DNA of 64,000 bases from Paramicrobacterium sp051513965. Its GTDB lineage: Bacteria > Actinomycetota > Actinomycetes > Actinomycetales > Microbacteriaceae. The stretch spans positions 1,860,001 to 1,924,000 of the forward strand of contig NZ_CP195847.1 of assembly GCF_051513965.1 (NCBI RefSeq). The letters run 5' to 3'. The notes beneath the pieces were generated by a model that saw only the letters and a program-made list of their open reading frames with translations, did no database searches and was not told the DNA's origin. The translations under genes were made by a program, and so were the position numbers. This document shows, piece by piece, positions 1 to 8,440 of this stretch (its first letter is position 1; each line of letters starts with the position of its first letter).

Positions 1-580
1 GCACGTTCACGAGACGGGTGTCCGCCTTGTAGTGGTACCCCCACACCTGTTCGAGAAGCATCTCCCGGGTGAACACCTGCTGCGGCTTGGACGCGAGTGT
101 GAGCAGCAGATCGAACTCAAGAGGTGTGAGATTGATCTTCTTATCGCCGCGTCTCACTTCGTGGCCCGCGACGTCGACACTGAGATCCGCCACTTCAAGG
201 GTCTCCTGCGCTGTCTCGGCCGTGGGCCGGAGGCGTGTCCGAATGCGGGCGACGAGCTCTTTCGGGTTGAACGGCTTCACGATGTAGTCGTCGGCCCCTG
301 ATTCAAGCCCGCGGACGACATCCGCGGTGTCGGACTTCGCCGTGAGCATGATGATCGGAACGCCCGACTCTGCCCTGATCTGAGTGCAGACCTCGATGCC
401 GTCGATGCCAGGGAGCATGAGATCGAGAAGCACAAGATCGGGCTTCTCCTGCCGAAACTGGGCAAGAGCAGCCGACCCGTCGCCGCAGAACAGCGGATCG
501 AAGCCCTCGGTACGCAGTACGATGCCGATCATCTCCGCGAGTGCTGTGTCGTCGTCGACAACAAGTATTCGTGGGTTCAT
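1..580 (-). CDS. mtrA: MtrA response regulator (partial, C-terminus off window)
   Basis: OmpR-family DNA-binding response regulator, truncated by the left edge. Reading from the ATG at 580 the protein begins MNPRILVVDDDTALAEMIG. The receiver domain has the acidic pocket (DDD at 9-11), phospho-acceptor Asp53 in LLDLMLPG and the KPF motif; the winged-helix domain follows, ending near the edge at VWGYHYKADTRLVNV. This recognition-helix sequence is characteristic of MtrA, the actinobacterial regulator of cell division and cell-wall hydrolases paired with the sensor MtrB. MtrB and LpqB would be expected just beyond the edge. The gene is divergent from the membrane-protein operon at 745. Family assignment is secure; identity as MtrA rather than a paralogue rests on motif recall. 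Confidence 0.9.
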   Translation of the reverse strand, partial: MNPRILVVDDDTALAEMIGIVLRTEGFDPLFCGDGSAALAQFRQEKPDLVLLDLMLPGIDGIEVCTQIRAESGVPIIMLTAKSDTADVVRGLESGADDYIVKPFNPKELVARIRTRLRPTAETAQETLEVADLSVDVAGHEVRRGDKKINLTPLEFDLLLTLASKPQQVFTREMLLEQVWGYHYKADTRLVNV

Positions 581-744
581 TCGTCTCGTTCCCGTTTCTG
601 TGTCTGTGGAGGGCGCACGCGCACTCCTGCTCTTAGGCTATCTGACCGGCCCGGAATCCCCCGGCGTTGAAACACGCCCCGAACTGGTGGCATATGGAAG
701 AGTAGAGACGGAGTTTCTGCCACCGAGACGAGAGGCACCGCCGA

Positions 745-2109
745 GTGAGCGATAACGGAGCATGGCACTCGCCGTCGGGCGATTCACCGAAGAAGGATGA
801 CAACGGTCAGCAGCCTCCCGCGGATGCCCAGCAGCCGGGACCGTACGGTGCGCAGCCGCAACAGCCCCAAGACACTCCTCAGTACGGACACCACGGCCCG
901 CCGCCGCAGTACGGGCAGCCGCCGTATGGACAGTATCCGCCGCAGTACGGGCAGTACCCGCCGCCGCAGTACGGGCAACCCGCGCAACCGCAGTACGGCC
1001 AATATGCACCGCCGCAGCAGCCTCCGAACTATGGTCAGTACAGCGGGTACCAGCAACCGGGCTACGCAGCCGCGGGGCCCAACGGCTGGACTCCTCCGCC
1101 GAAGCCCGGCCTCATCGATCTGCGCCCGCTCGGCTTCGGAACGCTTCTCATGGCACCGTTCAAGGAGCTGCGCCACAACCCGAAGGCGACGATCGGCAGC
1201 GCCCTCATCGTGCAGGGCATCGCGATCGTCCTCACTCTCGTCGTCACCGGCGTCGTCACCGTCCTCATGCTGATGCGCATCGACCAGGCGGCTGCAGAGG
1301 ATCGCGAGGAGATCATGGCTGGCTCGCTGCTCGTCATCGTTCTCTCGATGCTGGTTCCGATCATCGTCTCCGTCATCGGCTCTGTCTTCCTCCAGGGTGT
1401 CGTTGTGACGGATACCGCACGAGCGACACTCGGTGAGAAGCCGCGCATGCGCGACCTCTGGAAGGCGACGTGGCCGCGACTGGGCACGCTGCTGCTCTGG
1501 ACGCTGCTCGCCGGAGGCGCGATGCTCCTCGCGATGGGCATCATCGGGGGTCTCGGCACTCTGCTCATCATGCTGGGAGGGCTCGGCATCGCTTTCGGGA
1601 TCGTTCTGATCGTGCTCGGTCTGATCGCGCTCCTCGTGCTCGGCATCTGGATCTTCACGAAGCTCGCGATCGTCCCCAGCGTCATCGTCATGGAGAAGGC
1701 ACCGCTGCGTCACGCCATGGCACGCTCCTGGACGCTCACGAACGGGAGCTTCTGGAAGACGTTCGGCGTCATCGCGATCGTCGCAACGATTCTGAACTTC
1801 GCCGCGCAGGTCATCACGACACCGATCTCCCTGATCGTGTCACTCGTCCCTCCATTGCTCGATCCAACCGGATCCGACCCCGCAGCGATGCTCGGGTTCC
1901 TGCTCATCGCCGAGCTCGTTCTGATCGTGATCACGGTCATCGTCGCAGCGATCACCGCCGTGGTGCAGTCCGGTGCGCTGTCTCTGATCTACATCGATCT
2001 GCGCATGCGCAAGGAAGGCCTCGATCTGGAGCTCATCCGCTTCGTCGAGGCCCGACAGGTCGGCGACACTTCCGTGCCGGACCCCTTCGGCACCTGGGAG
2101 CGCACGTGA
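745..2109 (+). CDS. Multi-pass membrane protein with Pro/Gln/Tyr/Gly-rich N-terminus
   Basis: A 454-residue integral membrane protein starting at a GTG preceded by GAGAGG. Residues 1-110 are hydrophilic and low-complexity, with repeated PQYG(Q) units. The rest holds about six long hydrophobic segments, including a very long Gly/Leu/Ile-rich stretch at about 245-310, and ends in a charged tail. The architecture fits the actinobacterial family annotated as glycerophosphoryl diester phosphodiesterase membrane-domain proteins, which lack the catalytic domain. Its stop overlaps the next start (GTGA at 2106-2109), so it is the first gene of a coupled operon with DUF4129, DUF4350, MoxR and DUF58 proteins. 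The function is unknown; the MoxR/DUF58 context suggests envelope protein assembly or stress. Confidence 0.8.
   Translation: MSDNGAWHSPSGDSPKKDDNGQQPPADAQQPGPYGAQPQQPQDTPQYGHHGPPPQYGQPPYGQYPPQYGQYPPPQYGQPAQPQYGQYAPPQQPPNYGQYSGYQQPGYAAAGPNGWTPPPKPGLIDLRPLGFGTLLMAPFKELRHNPKATIGSALIVQGIAIVLTLVVTGVVTVLMLMRIDQAAAEDREEIMAGSLLVIVLSMLVPIIVSVIGSVFLQGVVVTDTARATLGEKPRMRDLWKATWPRLGTLLLWTLLAGGAMLLAMGIIGGLGTLLIMLGGLGIAFGIVLIVLGLIALLVLGIWIFTKLAIVPSVIVMEKAPLRHAMARSWTLTNGSFWKTFGVIAIVATILNFAAQVITTPISLIVSLVPPLLDPTGSDPAAMLGFLLIAELVLIVITVIVAAITAVVQSGALSLIYIDLRMRKEGLDLELIRFVEARQVGDTSVPDPFGTWERT
877..1065 (+). repeat. PQYGQ-type coding repeats
   Basis: Codons for residues of about 45 to 107 of the membrane protein encode irregular copies of PQYGQ/PPYGQY, giving a recurring cgcagtacgg motif at DNA level. 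Such Tyr/Gln/Pro-rich cytoplasmic tails are common in actinobacterial membrane proteins. The units are imperfect and in frame. Confidence 0.85.
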
Positions 2110-2768
2110 TCCGTCTCGCGATGGCGACAGATGCGCCGCCGCTCGACCCAGGTCGGGATGAGGCGTACGACTGGCTTGTCCGCGAACTGTCGAAGCCCGA
2201 GTACGAAGCCGCGAAGCCGTCGCTCGTCGATCGGATCGCTCAGGCGATCATGGACTGGTTCTCCTCTCTCATGGTGCCCCAGCCCGGCCAGCTCAGCGCC
2301 TGGGTCCCGGTGATCGTCGTCGTGCTCGTCATCGCCGGAGTCATCACCGCGATCGCACTGTGGGGTGTCCCTCGACGCCGCCGCGCCGCTCGTGACGCCG
2401 GCACGCTCTTCGGCGATGACGACACTCGAACCGCTGCAGAACTCAGAAAACATGCTCGGGATGCCGCTGAGAGAGGCGACTGGGACAGCGCACTGCTCGA
2501 TGGGTTTCGAGCTCTGGCTCGCGGCCTCGCCGAGCGCACCGTGGTGTCGATTCTCCCCGGAACAACGGCGTCCGGTGTCGCGGAGAGCGCTCGCTCGGCG
2601 TTTCCGTCGCACGCCGCGGCGCTGCGACGCGCGGCATCCGACTTCGACTCTGTGCGATACCTCGACGAGCATGCCGGGCGCGAGCACTATGAGGCGGTCG
2701 CTTCCCTCGACCATGAGCTCTCACGCACCGAGCCGCGCTTCGCAGAACCGGAGCTTGTCGCACCGTGA
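2106..2768 (+). CDS. DUF4129 domain protein
   Basis: A 220-residue protein with one transmembrane helix (about residues 63-85, WVPVIVVVLVIAGVITAIAL) followed by a cytoplasmic helical domain typical of DUF4129 (AAELRKHARDAAERGDWDSALLDGFRALARGLAERTVV). The GTG start overlaps the preceding stop as GTGA; an in-frame ATG at 2121 is an alternative. The stop overlaps the next gene by 4 bases. DUF4129 proteins regularly accompany MoxR and DUF58 genes, as here. No enzymatic motif is visible. It is probably a membrane-anchored partner in a MoxR-type chaperone complex. Confidence 0.85.
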   Translation: MIRLAMATDAPPLDPGRDEAYDWLVRELSKPEYEAAKPSLVDRIAQAIMDWFSSLMVPQPGQLSAWVPVIVVVLVIAGVITAIALWGVPRRRRAARDAGTLFGDDDTRTAAELRKHARDAAERGDWDSALLDGFRALARGLAERTVVSILPGTTASGVAESARSAFPSHAAALRRAASDFDSVRYLDEHAGREHYEAVASLDHELSRTEPRFAEPELVAP

Positions 2769-3949
2769 CCATCGCCCCTTCCCTCACCCCGACGGTGCGC
2801 ACGCGCGTTCGTCGAAGCGCCTTCTGGGTCGCAGCCGCCCTCGGCGCGATCGTCGTTGCCCTCGTGGTCGCAGCTCTGACACGCTCGGGCGCGACCGGGT
2901 CGGAGCCGCTCCAGGCCGACAGCGCCGCTCCCGTGGGGGCAGGTGCTCTCGTGAACGTTCTCGGCGAGCACGGCGTGGACGTCACGTCGACGAGCAGCAG
3001 ACAGGAGACCGAAGCAGCGCTCGATGATGACTCCACCCTGTTCGTGTACGACCGGAACGGCTACCTCGCTCCAGAAGACCTCATCGAGCTCACACGCTCA
3101 GCGGAGAACGTCGTCATGATGTCGCCCGATTTCCTCACGCTCCGAGAGCTCGCGCCCGGCGTGCACGCCGCCGGAGCCGGCCCCGACGGCGCCGTTCCCG
3201 CCTCGTGCGACGTCGCCGCCGCCCAGAACGCCGAGACCGCCATGATCGAGCTCACGTTCCGCATTGAGGACGGCTCCGCCGCGACCGGGTGCTTCGGCGC
3301 AGACGACGACCGCTACGGAATGGTGTCCGCTCCGCACGACGGCGGCACCCTCACGATCCTCGCCAGTCCGAGCGCCTTCACCAACGACGGCATTCTGCAC
3401 GCGGGCAACGCCGCGCTCGCGATCAATCTGCTCGGCGAGAGCGACTCGCTCGTCTGGTATCTGCCGACCATCGAAGACGTCGAGGCGACGGGTCCGCCGA
3501 GCCTCGGCGACCTGACACCCGACTGGGTCGTCCCGACGACGACGTTGCTCACCCTCACGGCCCTCGCGGCGATGTTCTGGCGCGGACGCCGCTTCGGACC
3601 TGTCGTCGTGGAGAACATGCCCGTCGTCGTCCCCGCCCGTGAGACCGTGGAGGGACGAGCACGGCTCTATGAACGAGGGAACGCTCGTGGGCACGCGCTC
3701 GACGCCCTCAGAATGGGGGCGGCATCGCGGATCGCCGACATGCTCGGCCTTCCCCGCGACGCGACCGTCTGGCAGGTCGCCGACGCAGCGGCATCCTTCA
3801 TCACCGTCGACAGCCGACGCACGCGTGCTCTGCTTATCGATCAGACGCCCACCACCGATGCCGACCTCATGACGCTTGCGCGCGAGCTCAGCCAGCTTGA
3901 AGAACGCATCAGAACTCAGATCACCGAGACCGGGAGAACGATCCAATGA
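2765..3949 (+). CDS. DUF4350 domain protein
   Basis: A 394-residue protein with a GTG start inside a GTGA overlap. An N-terminal transmembrane helix (about 18-37) is followed by an extracytoplasmic domain resembling the DUF4350 / GATase-like fold (DSAAPVGAGALVNVLGEHGVDV and the region NAALAINLLGESDSLVWYLP). A second transmembrane helix (about 255-270, TTTLLTLTALAAMFWRGRR) leads to a cytoplasmic helical tail. It sits between DUF4129 and MoxR in the operon, the usual position for this family. There is no recognised catalytic residue. It is likely a scaffold in the same membrane complex. Confidence 0.85.
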   Translation: MTIAPSLTPTVRTRVRRSAFWVAAALGAIVVALVVAALTRSGATGSEPLQADSAAPVGAGALVNVLGEHGVDVTSTSSRQETEAALDDDSTLFVYDRNGYLAPEDLIELTRSAENVVMMSPDFLTLRELAPGVHAAGAGPDGAVPASCDVAAAQNAETAMIELTFRIEDGSAATGCFGADDDRYGMVSAPHDGGTLTILASPSAFTNDGILHAGNAALAINLLGESDSLVWYLPTIEDVEATGPPSLGDLTPDWVVPTTTLLTLTALAAMFWRGRRFGPVVVENMPVVVPARETVEGRARLYERGNARGHALDALRMGAASRIADMLGLPRDATVWQVADAAASFITVDSRRTRALLIDQTPTTDADLMTLARELSQLEERIRTQITETGRTIQ

Positions 3950-4974
3950 CGAACCAGCCATCGTATTCGCCGGATGACGCGGCAGCGTCCGCCGCGGACC
4001 CTCAGCCGGCGCCGAGGAGCGACGTCGATGACCTGCGTGAACGCTTCGCGCAGGTGCGAGCCGAAGTCGCCAAGGCGGTCGTGGGCCAGGACGCCGCTGT
4101 CACCGGGCTCGTCGTCACGCTGCTCGCTCGAGGTCATGCGCTGCTCGAGGGCGTACCGGGAGTCGCGAAGACCCTGCTCGTCCGCTCCATCAGCACATCA
4201 CTCTCGCTCGACACGAAGCGCGTTCAGTTCACCCCCGACCTCATGCCGGGAGATGTGACCGGCTCGCTCGTGTACGACGCCAAGGAGGGTGAGTTCGAGT
4301 TCCGTGAGGGACCAGTTTTCACCAACATCCTGCTCGCCGACGAGATCAACCGCACGCCGCCGAAGACCCAGTCGTCCCTGCTGGAGGCCATGGAGGAGCG
4401 CCAGGTGTCGACGGACGGCGTCACCCGTCCGCTGCCCGATCCGTTCCTCGTCGCCGCCACGATGAACCCGATCGAGTACGAGGGCACGTACACGCTGCCC
4501 GAAGCGCAGCTCGACCGCTTCCTCGTGAAGCTCGTTCTCGACGTCCCCGAACGCGACACCGAGGTCGAGGTGCTCCGGCGTCACGCCCACGGCTTCAACC
4601 CGCGCGATCTCGCTTCAGCGGGACTGCGCGCGGTGATCGGGGCGGATGAGATCATGGCCGCTCAGGATGCCGCTGCGCGTGTCGGCGTCACCGAGGACGT
4701 TCTGGCGTACATCGTCGATCTGGCGCGCGCGACCCGCCAGAGCCCCTCGGTCCGTGTGGGCGTGAGCCCGCGAGGAACCACGGCGCTCCTCGCAGCGACG
4801 AAGGCGTGGACCTGGCTCACGGGCTACTCGTCGATCACCCCGGATCACGTTCAGGCGATGCTGCTGCCGGTGTGGCGTCACCGCCTGCAGCTGCGGCCTG
4901 AGGCCGAGCTCGAGGGGGTCTCCGTCGACTCGATCCTGCGCTCGATCATGCAGCAGGTTCAGGTGCCCATCTGA
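3946..4974 (+). CDS. MoxR-family AAA+ ATPase
   Basis: A 342-residue AAA+ ATPase. Walker A is GVPGVAKT at 69-76 (Lys75). Walker B ends in ADEINRTPPKTQ, with Asp-Glu at 132-133, and sensor and lid regions follow (ATMNPIEYEGTYTLPEAQLDRFL). MoxR ATPases act as chaperones that mature or activate protein complexes, typically with DUF58/VWA partners. The ATG overlaps the preceding stop (ATGA), and the DUF58 gene starts 2 bases after its stop. The first 25 residues are a disordered Ala/Pro-rich extension. The family is unambiguous; the client is unknown. Confidence 0.95.
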   Translation: MTNQPSYSPDDAAASAADPQPAPRSDVDDLRERFAQVRAEVAKAVVGQDAAVTGLVVTLLARGHALLEGVPGVAKTLLVRSISTSLSLDTKRVQFTPDLMPGDVTGSLVYDAKEGEFEFREGPVFTNILLADEINRTPPKTQSSLLEAMEERQVSTDGVTRPLPDPFLVAATMNPIEYEGTYTLPEAQLDRFLVKLVLDVPERDTEVEVLRRHAHGFNPRDLASAGLRAVIGADEIMAAQDAAARVGVTEDVLAYIVDLARATRQSPSVRVGVSPRGTTALLAATKAWTWLTGYSSITPDHVQAMLLPVWRHRLQLRPEAELEGVSVDSILRSIMQQVQVPI

Positions 4975-4976
4975 TC

Positions 4977-6284
4977 ATGGCGATCACCGGCTGGTTCGTC
5001 GCGCTCGTCGCGGTCGGCGTCGTCCCCGTCATCGCCGTCGGCGAGGCATCCGGGACGGCCTGGGGCGCGCTGCTCGTCTGGCTCCTCCTCTGTGCCCTGC
5101 TGCTCACGATCGACGTGATTCTCGCCGGATCTCCGAGGCGTCTCGCGATCGACCGCGCTCTGCCCGACCGCGTCCGTCTCGGAGAGACGGTGACGAGCAC
5201 TGTTCTGGTGACCAATCACGGTCGGCGCATCGTTCGAGCGGTGCTTCGCGATGCGTGGCAGCCGTCCGCGGGCGCAGACACGCCGCGACAGCGACTGGTG
5301 GTGCCCCCGCGTGAGCGCCGCAGCCTCAGCCAGTCGCTCACACCTTTCCGCCGCGGCGAACGCCGGGGCGAGCAGGTCACCGTGCGATCGTTCGGGCCAC
5401 TTCGTCTCGGTGCACGCCAGGCGACGCTGTCGGTGCCGGGTCGCCTCCGGGTTCTTCCGCCGTTCAACGCCCGCAAGCACCTGCCGAGTCGCCTCGCGCG
5501 ACTTCGTGAGCTCGACGGGTCGAGCCCGCTGCTCGTCCGGGGCCAGGGAACGGAGTTCGATTCGCTCCGGGAGTACGTCCGTGGCGACGACATCCGTTCG
5601 ATCGACTGGCGAGCGACCGCTCGCCGTCAGGATCTCGTCGTTCGCACGTGGCGCCCCGAGCGCGATCGGCGCGTCGTGATCGTGATCGACACCGGCCGGA
5701 CATCTGCCGCGCGCATTGACCGCGAGCCCCGCATCGACACCGCGTTCGAATCATCGCTCCTGCTCGCCGCACTGGCCTCACGCGCGGGAGATCGCGTCGA
5801 CCTCGTCGCATACGACCGCCGCGTGAGAGCTCGCGTGCAGGGTGTCAGCGGTCCCACACTTCTCTCCCGCATGGTCGACACTCTTGCCGATGTCGAACCG
5901 GAGCTGATCGAGATGGACTGGGATGCCGTACCCGGCCAGGTCCGCAACATCACCGCGCACCGCAGCCTGGTCGTCCTGATGACTTCCATCGACGCGCCGG
6001 GCGCGGCGACGAGTCTGCTCTCTGTGCTGCCACAGCTCACCCAGAAGCACATGGTGGTGGTCGCCAGCGTCACGGACCCCGACGTCGAGAAAGCGATCGG
6101 CGATCGGGAAGACCGCGAGGCGGTCTATCGTGCCGCGTCGTCTCAGCGCGCCGTTCTCGACACGGAACGACTCGCGCAGGCGATCAGGCAGCAGGGCGCG
6201 GACGTCGTCACCGGCTCCCCCGCAGACCTTCCTCCGGCTGTCGCCGACCACTACATCGCGATGAAGGCTGCGGGCAAGCTCTGA
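4977..6284 (+). CDS. DUF58 domain protein
   Basis: A 435-residue last member of the operon. Two N-terminal transmembrane helices (about 5-22 and 30-50) precede a beta-rich region and the DUF58 signature REYVRGDDIRSIDWRATAR (199-217). A VWA-like segment follows, beginning VVIVIDTGRTS, in which the MIDAS motif is partly degenerate. DUF58 proteins pair with MoxR ATPases. The start lies 2 bases after the moxR stop. A strong hairpin follows 42 bases after its stop, consistent with the operon ending here. Confidence 0.92.
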   Translation: MAITGWFVALVAVGVVPVIAVGEASGTAWGALLVWLLLCALLLTIDVILAGSPRRLAIDRALPDRVRLGETVTSTVLVTNHGRRIVRAVLRDAWQPSAGADTPRQRLVVPPRERRSLSQSLTPFRRGERRGEQVTVRSFGPLRLGARQATLSVPGRLRVLPPFNARKHLPSRLARLRELDGSSPLLVRGQGTEFDSLREYVRGDDIRSIDWRATARRQDLVVRTWRPERDRRVVIVIDTGRTSAARIDREPRIDTAFESSLLLAALASRAGDRVDLVAYDRRVRARVQGVSGPTLLSRMVDTLADVEPELIEMDWDAVPGQVRNITAHRSLVVLMTSIDAPGAATSLLSVLPQLTQKHMVVVASVTDPDVEKAIGDREDREAVYRAASSQRAVLDTERLAQAIRQQGADVVTGSPADLPPAVADHYIAMKAAGKL

Positions 6285-6326
6285 GTCGCACGGGTGATGC
6301 TGATCATGGCATCCTCGTCTCCACTG

Positions 6327-6380
6327 CAGAGACGAGCGGCGCCCGGCCGGAGAAGATCTCCGACCGGGCGCCGTTCTCTG
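6327..6380. terminator. Bidirectional hairpin terminator
   Basis: Perfect 9-bp arms GGCGCCCGG (6338-6346) and CCGGGCGCC (6364-6372) are extended by outer arms CAGAGA (6327-6332) and TCTCTG (6375-6380). It lies between the convergent DUF58 and katA genes, so it can serve both. Confidence 0.8.
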
Positions 6381-6396
6381 AGCGCGTACCCGGGTG

Positions 6397-7872
6397 TCAG
6401 GCGGCAGCTTCGTCGTCGCTCTCGTCTGAGAGACGTGCGGCGAGCTGCGCTCCGAGGTTCTCGTCGACGTTCGTCCAGTACTCGATCGCACGCTGGCGGA
6501 TCTCGTCGCTGCGGACCGCACCGACGTGCCCGGTGATGGTGTCGAGGAACCGAGCCTTCGCAGCGTCGTCCATCACATCACGGTAGAGCGTGCCGGCCTG
6601 GCCGAAGTCGGAGTCCTCCGATCGGAGTGCCTGCGCGGTGCGCATGAGCTCACCGTCGCTCGGGAATCCCGCGTCGTCGCCGGCGCGCTCCGGGTTGCCC
6701 TGCGGGCCGCCGAGCGAGTTCGGTGCGTAAACGGGACGGTCCGACGACGGGAATGCGTAGCGCGACTGGCCGTCCTTCGAGTACGAGTGCACCTCGACCT
6801 TCGGCGCGTTCACCGGCAGCTGTGCGTGGTTGGTGCCCACGCGGTAGCGGTGGGCATCCGCGTAGCTGAAGATGCGCGCCTGCAGCATGCGGTCGGGGCT
6901 TGCAGCGATTCCGGGAACGAAGTTCGAGGGAGCGAACGCGGCCTGTTCGATCTGTGCGAAGTAGTTCTCGGCGTTGCGGTTCAGCGTCATCGTTCCGACC
7001 TTGACCAGCGGGTAATCCGCGTGCGGCCACACCTTGGTGACGTCAAACGGGTTGAAGCGATACGTCTTCGCGTCTTCGTACGGCATGATCTGCACATACA
7101 GAGTCCAGGACGGGTGGTCACCGCGCTCGATCGCCTCGTAGAGGTCACGCTGGTGGTAATCGGCATCCTGACCGGCGAGCTTCTCACCTTCCTCGTTCGT
7201 GAGGATCTTGATGCCCTGGTCGGTCTTGAAGTGGTACTTCACCCAGAAGCGCTCGCCCTGGGCGTTGATCCACTGGTAAGTGTGCGAACCGAAGCCGTCC
7301 ATGTGGCGCCAGGATGCCGGGAGCCCACGGTCACCGAGAACCCACGTGACCTGGTGAGCCGACTCCGGCGAGTTCGTCCAGAAGTCCCACTGCATGTCGT
7401 TGTCACGTGTGTTGATTCCCGGCAGGCGCTTCTGGGAGTGAATGAAGTCGGGAAACTTGATTCCGTCGCGGATGAAGAACACCGGAGTGTTGTTGCCCAC
7501 GAGGTCGTAGTTGCCCTCGGACGTGTAGAACTTGAGCGCGAAGCCGCGGGGGTCGCGCCACGTATCCGGGGAACCCTGCTCACCGGCGACCGTCGAGAAG
7601 CGGGCGAGCATCTCAGTCTTGACGCCCTTCTGGAACAGAGCGGCACGCGTGTACCGGCTCATGTCCTCCGTCGTCTCGAACTCGCCGAAGGCGCCGCCAC
7701 CCTTCGCGTGCACAACGCGCTCGGGAACCCGCTCACGGTTGAACTGCGCGAGCTTCTCCACGAGGTAGTGGTCGGTCAGCGCGATCGAACCGTCGGTTCC
7801 GATGGTCTGCGAGTACCCGTCGGCGGCGACTGGCGCACCCGAATTCGTCGTCGTTACCGGTGTTTCAGACAT
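6397..7872 (-). CDS. katA: Monofunctional haem catalase
   Basis: A 491-residue small-subunit (clade 3 size) catalase that disproportionates hydrogen peroxide to water and oxygen. Catalytic His55 lies in RVVHAKGGGAFGEFE, catalytic Asn128 in GNNTPVFFIRD, and proximal haem ligand Tyr337 in RIFSYADAHRYRVG. NADPH-site and wrapping-loop residues look intact. Its start is preceded by GAAGGAGAG. It lies 70 bases downstream of a Fur-family gene on the same strand, the arrangement seen for furA-catalase pairs, so peroxide- or iron-responsive control by that regulator is likely. Confidence 0.97.
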   Translation of the reverse strand: MSETPVTTTNSGAPVAADGYSQTIGTDGSIALTDHYLVEKLAQFNRERVPERVVHAKGGGAFGEFETTEDMSRYTRAALFQKGVKTEMLARFSTVAGEQGSPDTWRDPRGFALKFYTSEGNYDLVGNNTPVFFIRDGIKFPDFIHSQKRLPGINTRDNDMQWDFWTNSPESAHQVTWVLGDRGLPASWRHMDGFGSHTYQWINAQGERFWVKYHFKTDQGIKILTNEEGEKLAGQDADYHQRDLYEAIERGDHPSWTLYVQIMPYEDAKTYRFNPFDVTKVWPHADYPLVKVGTMTLNRNAENYFAQIEQAAFAPSNFVPGIAASPDRMLQARIFSYADAHRYRVGTNHAQLPVNAPKVEVHSYSKDGQSRYAFPSSDRPVYAPNSLGGPQGNPERAGDDAGFPSDGELMRTAQALRSEDSDFGQAGTLYRDVMDDAAKARFLDTITGHVGAVRSDEIRQRAIEYWTNVDENLGAQLAARLSDESDDEAAA

Positions 7873-7902
7873 AGCTCTCCTTCAATAATGGGCAGGACCG
7901 TT

Positions 7903-7922
7903 TACGCGACGGAGGTCGCGTA
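7903..7922. promoter_or_regulatory. Inverted repeat between fur and katA
   Basis: Arms TACGCGAC (7903-7910) and GTCGCGTA (7915-7922) are perfect with a 4-base centre. It lies 31 bases before the katA start. It could be a katA operator or an intercistronic hairpin that sets katA levels relative to fur. Confidence 0.5.
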
Positions 7923-7942
7923 GGAATTGGAAAATTGACGAC

Positions 7943-8377
7943 TCAGACGGTCGCCAGCTGACAATCGGGGCAGACACCCCAGAATGTGACGTCAGCTGTT
8001 GTGATGACGAAGCCCGAGTCATTGGACGGCGTCAGACACGGTGCGTGTCCGATGGCGCAGTCGACATCACGGACGGCACCGCACTCGGTGCAGACCACGT
8101 GATGATGGTTATCGCCGATGCGCTTCTCGTAGAGCGCGGGCGAGCCCGCCGGCTCGATCCGACGCACGAGTCCGGCATCCGTGAGAGCGGAGAGCACTCC
8201 GTACACAGCCTGGAGGGATGTGTCCGGGAGCTCCTTCTTCACGGCGTCGAAGACCTCAGCGGCATCCGCGTGCTTGTGCGTCTCAAGCACACGCAGCACG
8301 CTCCGACGTGGGGCCGTGGCCTTGAGCCCCGCCTCGCGCAGCGCGGTGCTGAACTCAGCGTCAGTCGTCGTGTGCAT
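7943..8377 (-). CDS. furA: Fur-family regulator (FurA/PerR type)
   Basis: A 144-residue regulator of the Fur family. The N-terminal winged helix (TAPRRSVLRVLETHKHADAAEV, TSLQAVYGVLSALTDAGLV) is followed by a dimerisation domain with the regulatory metal site (HHHVVC, His91-93) and structural zinc cysteines C96/C99 (CTEC) and C136/C139 (CPDC). Its position directly upstream of katA makes it a probable peroxide- or iron-sensing repressor of its own operon, as mycobacterial FurA is for katG. The start is chosen at 8377 because a -10 element lies 6 bases before it, predicting a leaderless mRNA. Confidence 0.92.
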   Translation of the reverse strand: MHTTTDAEFSTALREAGLKATAPRRSVLRVLETHKHADAAEVFDAVKKELPDTSLQAVYGVLSALTDAGLVRRIEPAGSPALYEKRIGDNHHHVVCTECGAVRDVDCAIGHAPCLTPSNDSGFVITTADVTFWGVCPDCQLATV

Positions 8378-8383
8378 AGCCCC

Positions 8384-8413
8384 ATGCTATCAGTTGTTTT
8401 GACCCGGTCAAAA
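8384..8413 (-). promoter_or_regulatory. furA promoter with overlapping palindromic operator
   Basis: On the minus strand the -35 TTGACC (8411-8406) and -10 TAGCAT (8389-8384) are 16 bases apart, and the -10 ends 6 bases before the furA ATG, so transcription should begin at or near the start codon. The palindrome TTTTGACC / GGTCAAAA (8397-8404, 8406-8413, one-base centre) covers the -35. It is a good candidate for autoregulatory FurA binding. Confidence 0.75.
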
Positions 8414-8440
8414 GAAAGTGTGAGCGCGGCGTGTTCTCGG

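Noticed and set aside
877..1065. Repeated short units as a CRISPR array
   Set aside because: Units are irregular, in frame and encode PQYGQ; no spacers of constant size.
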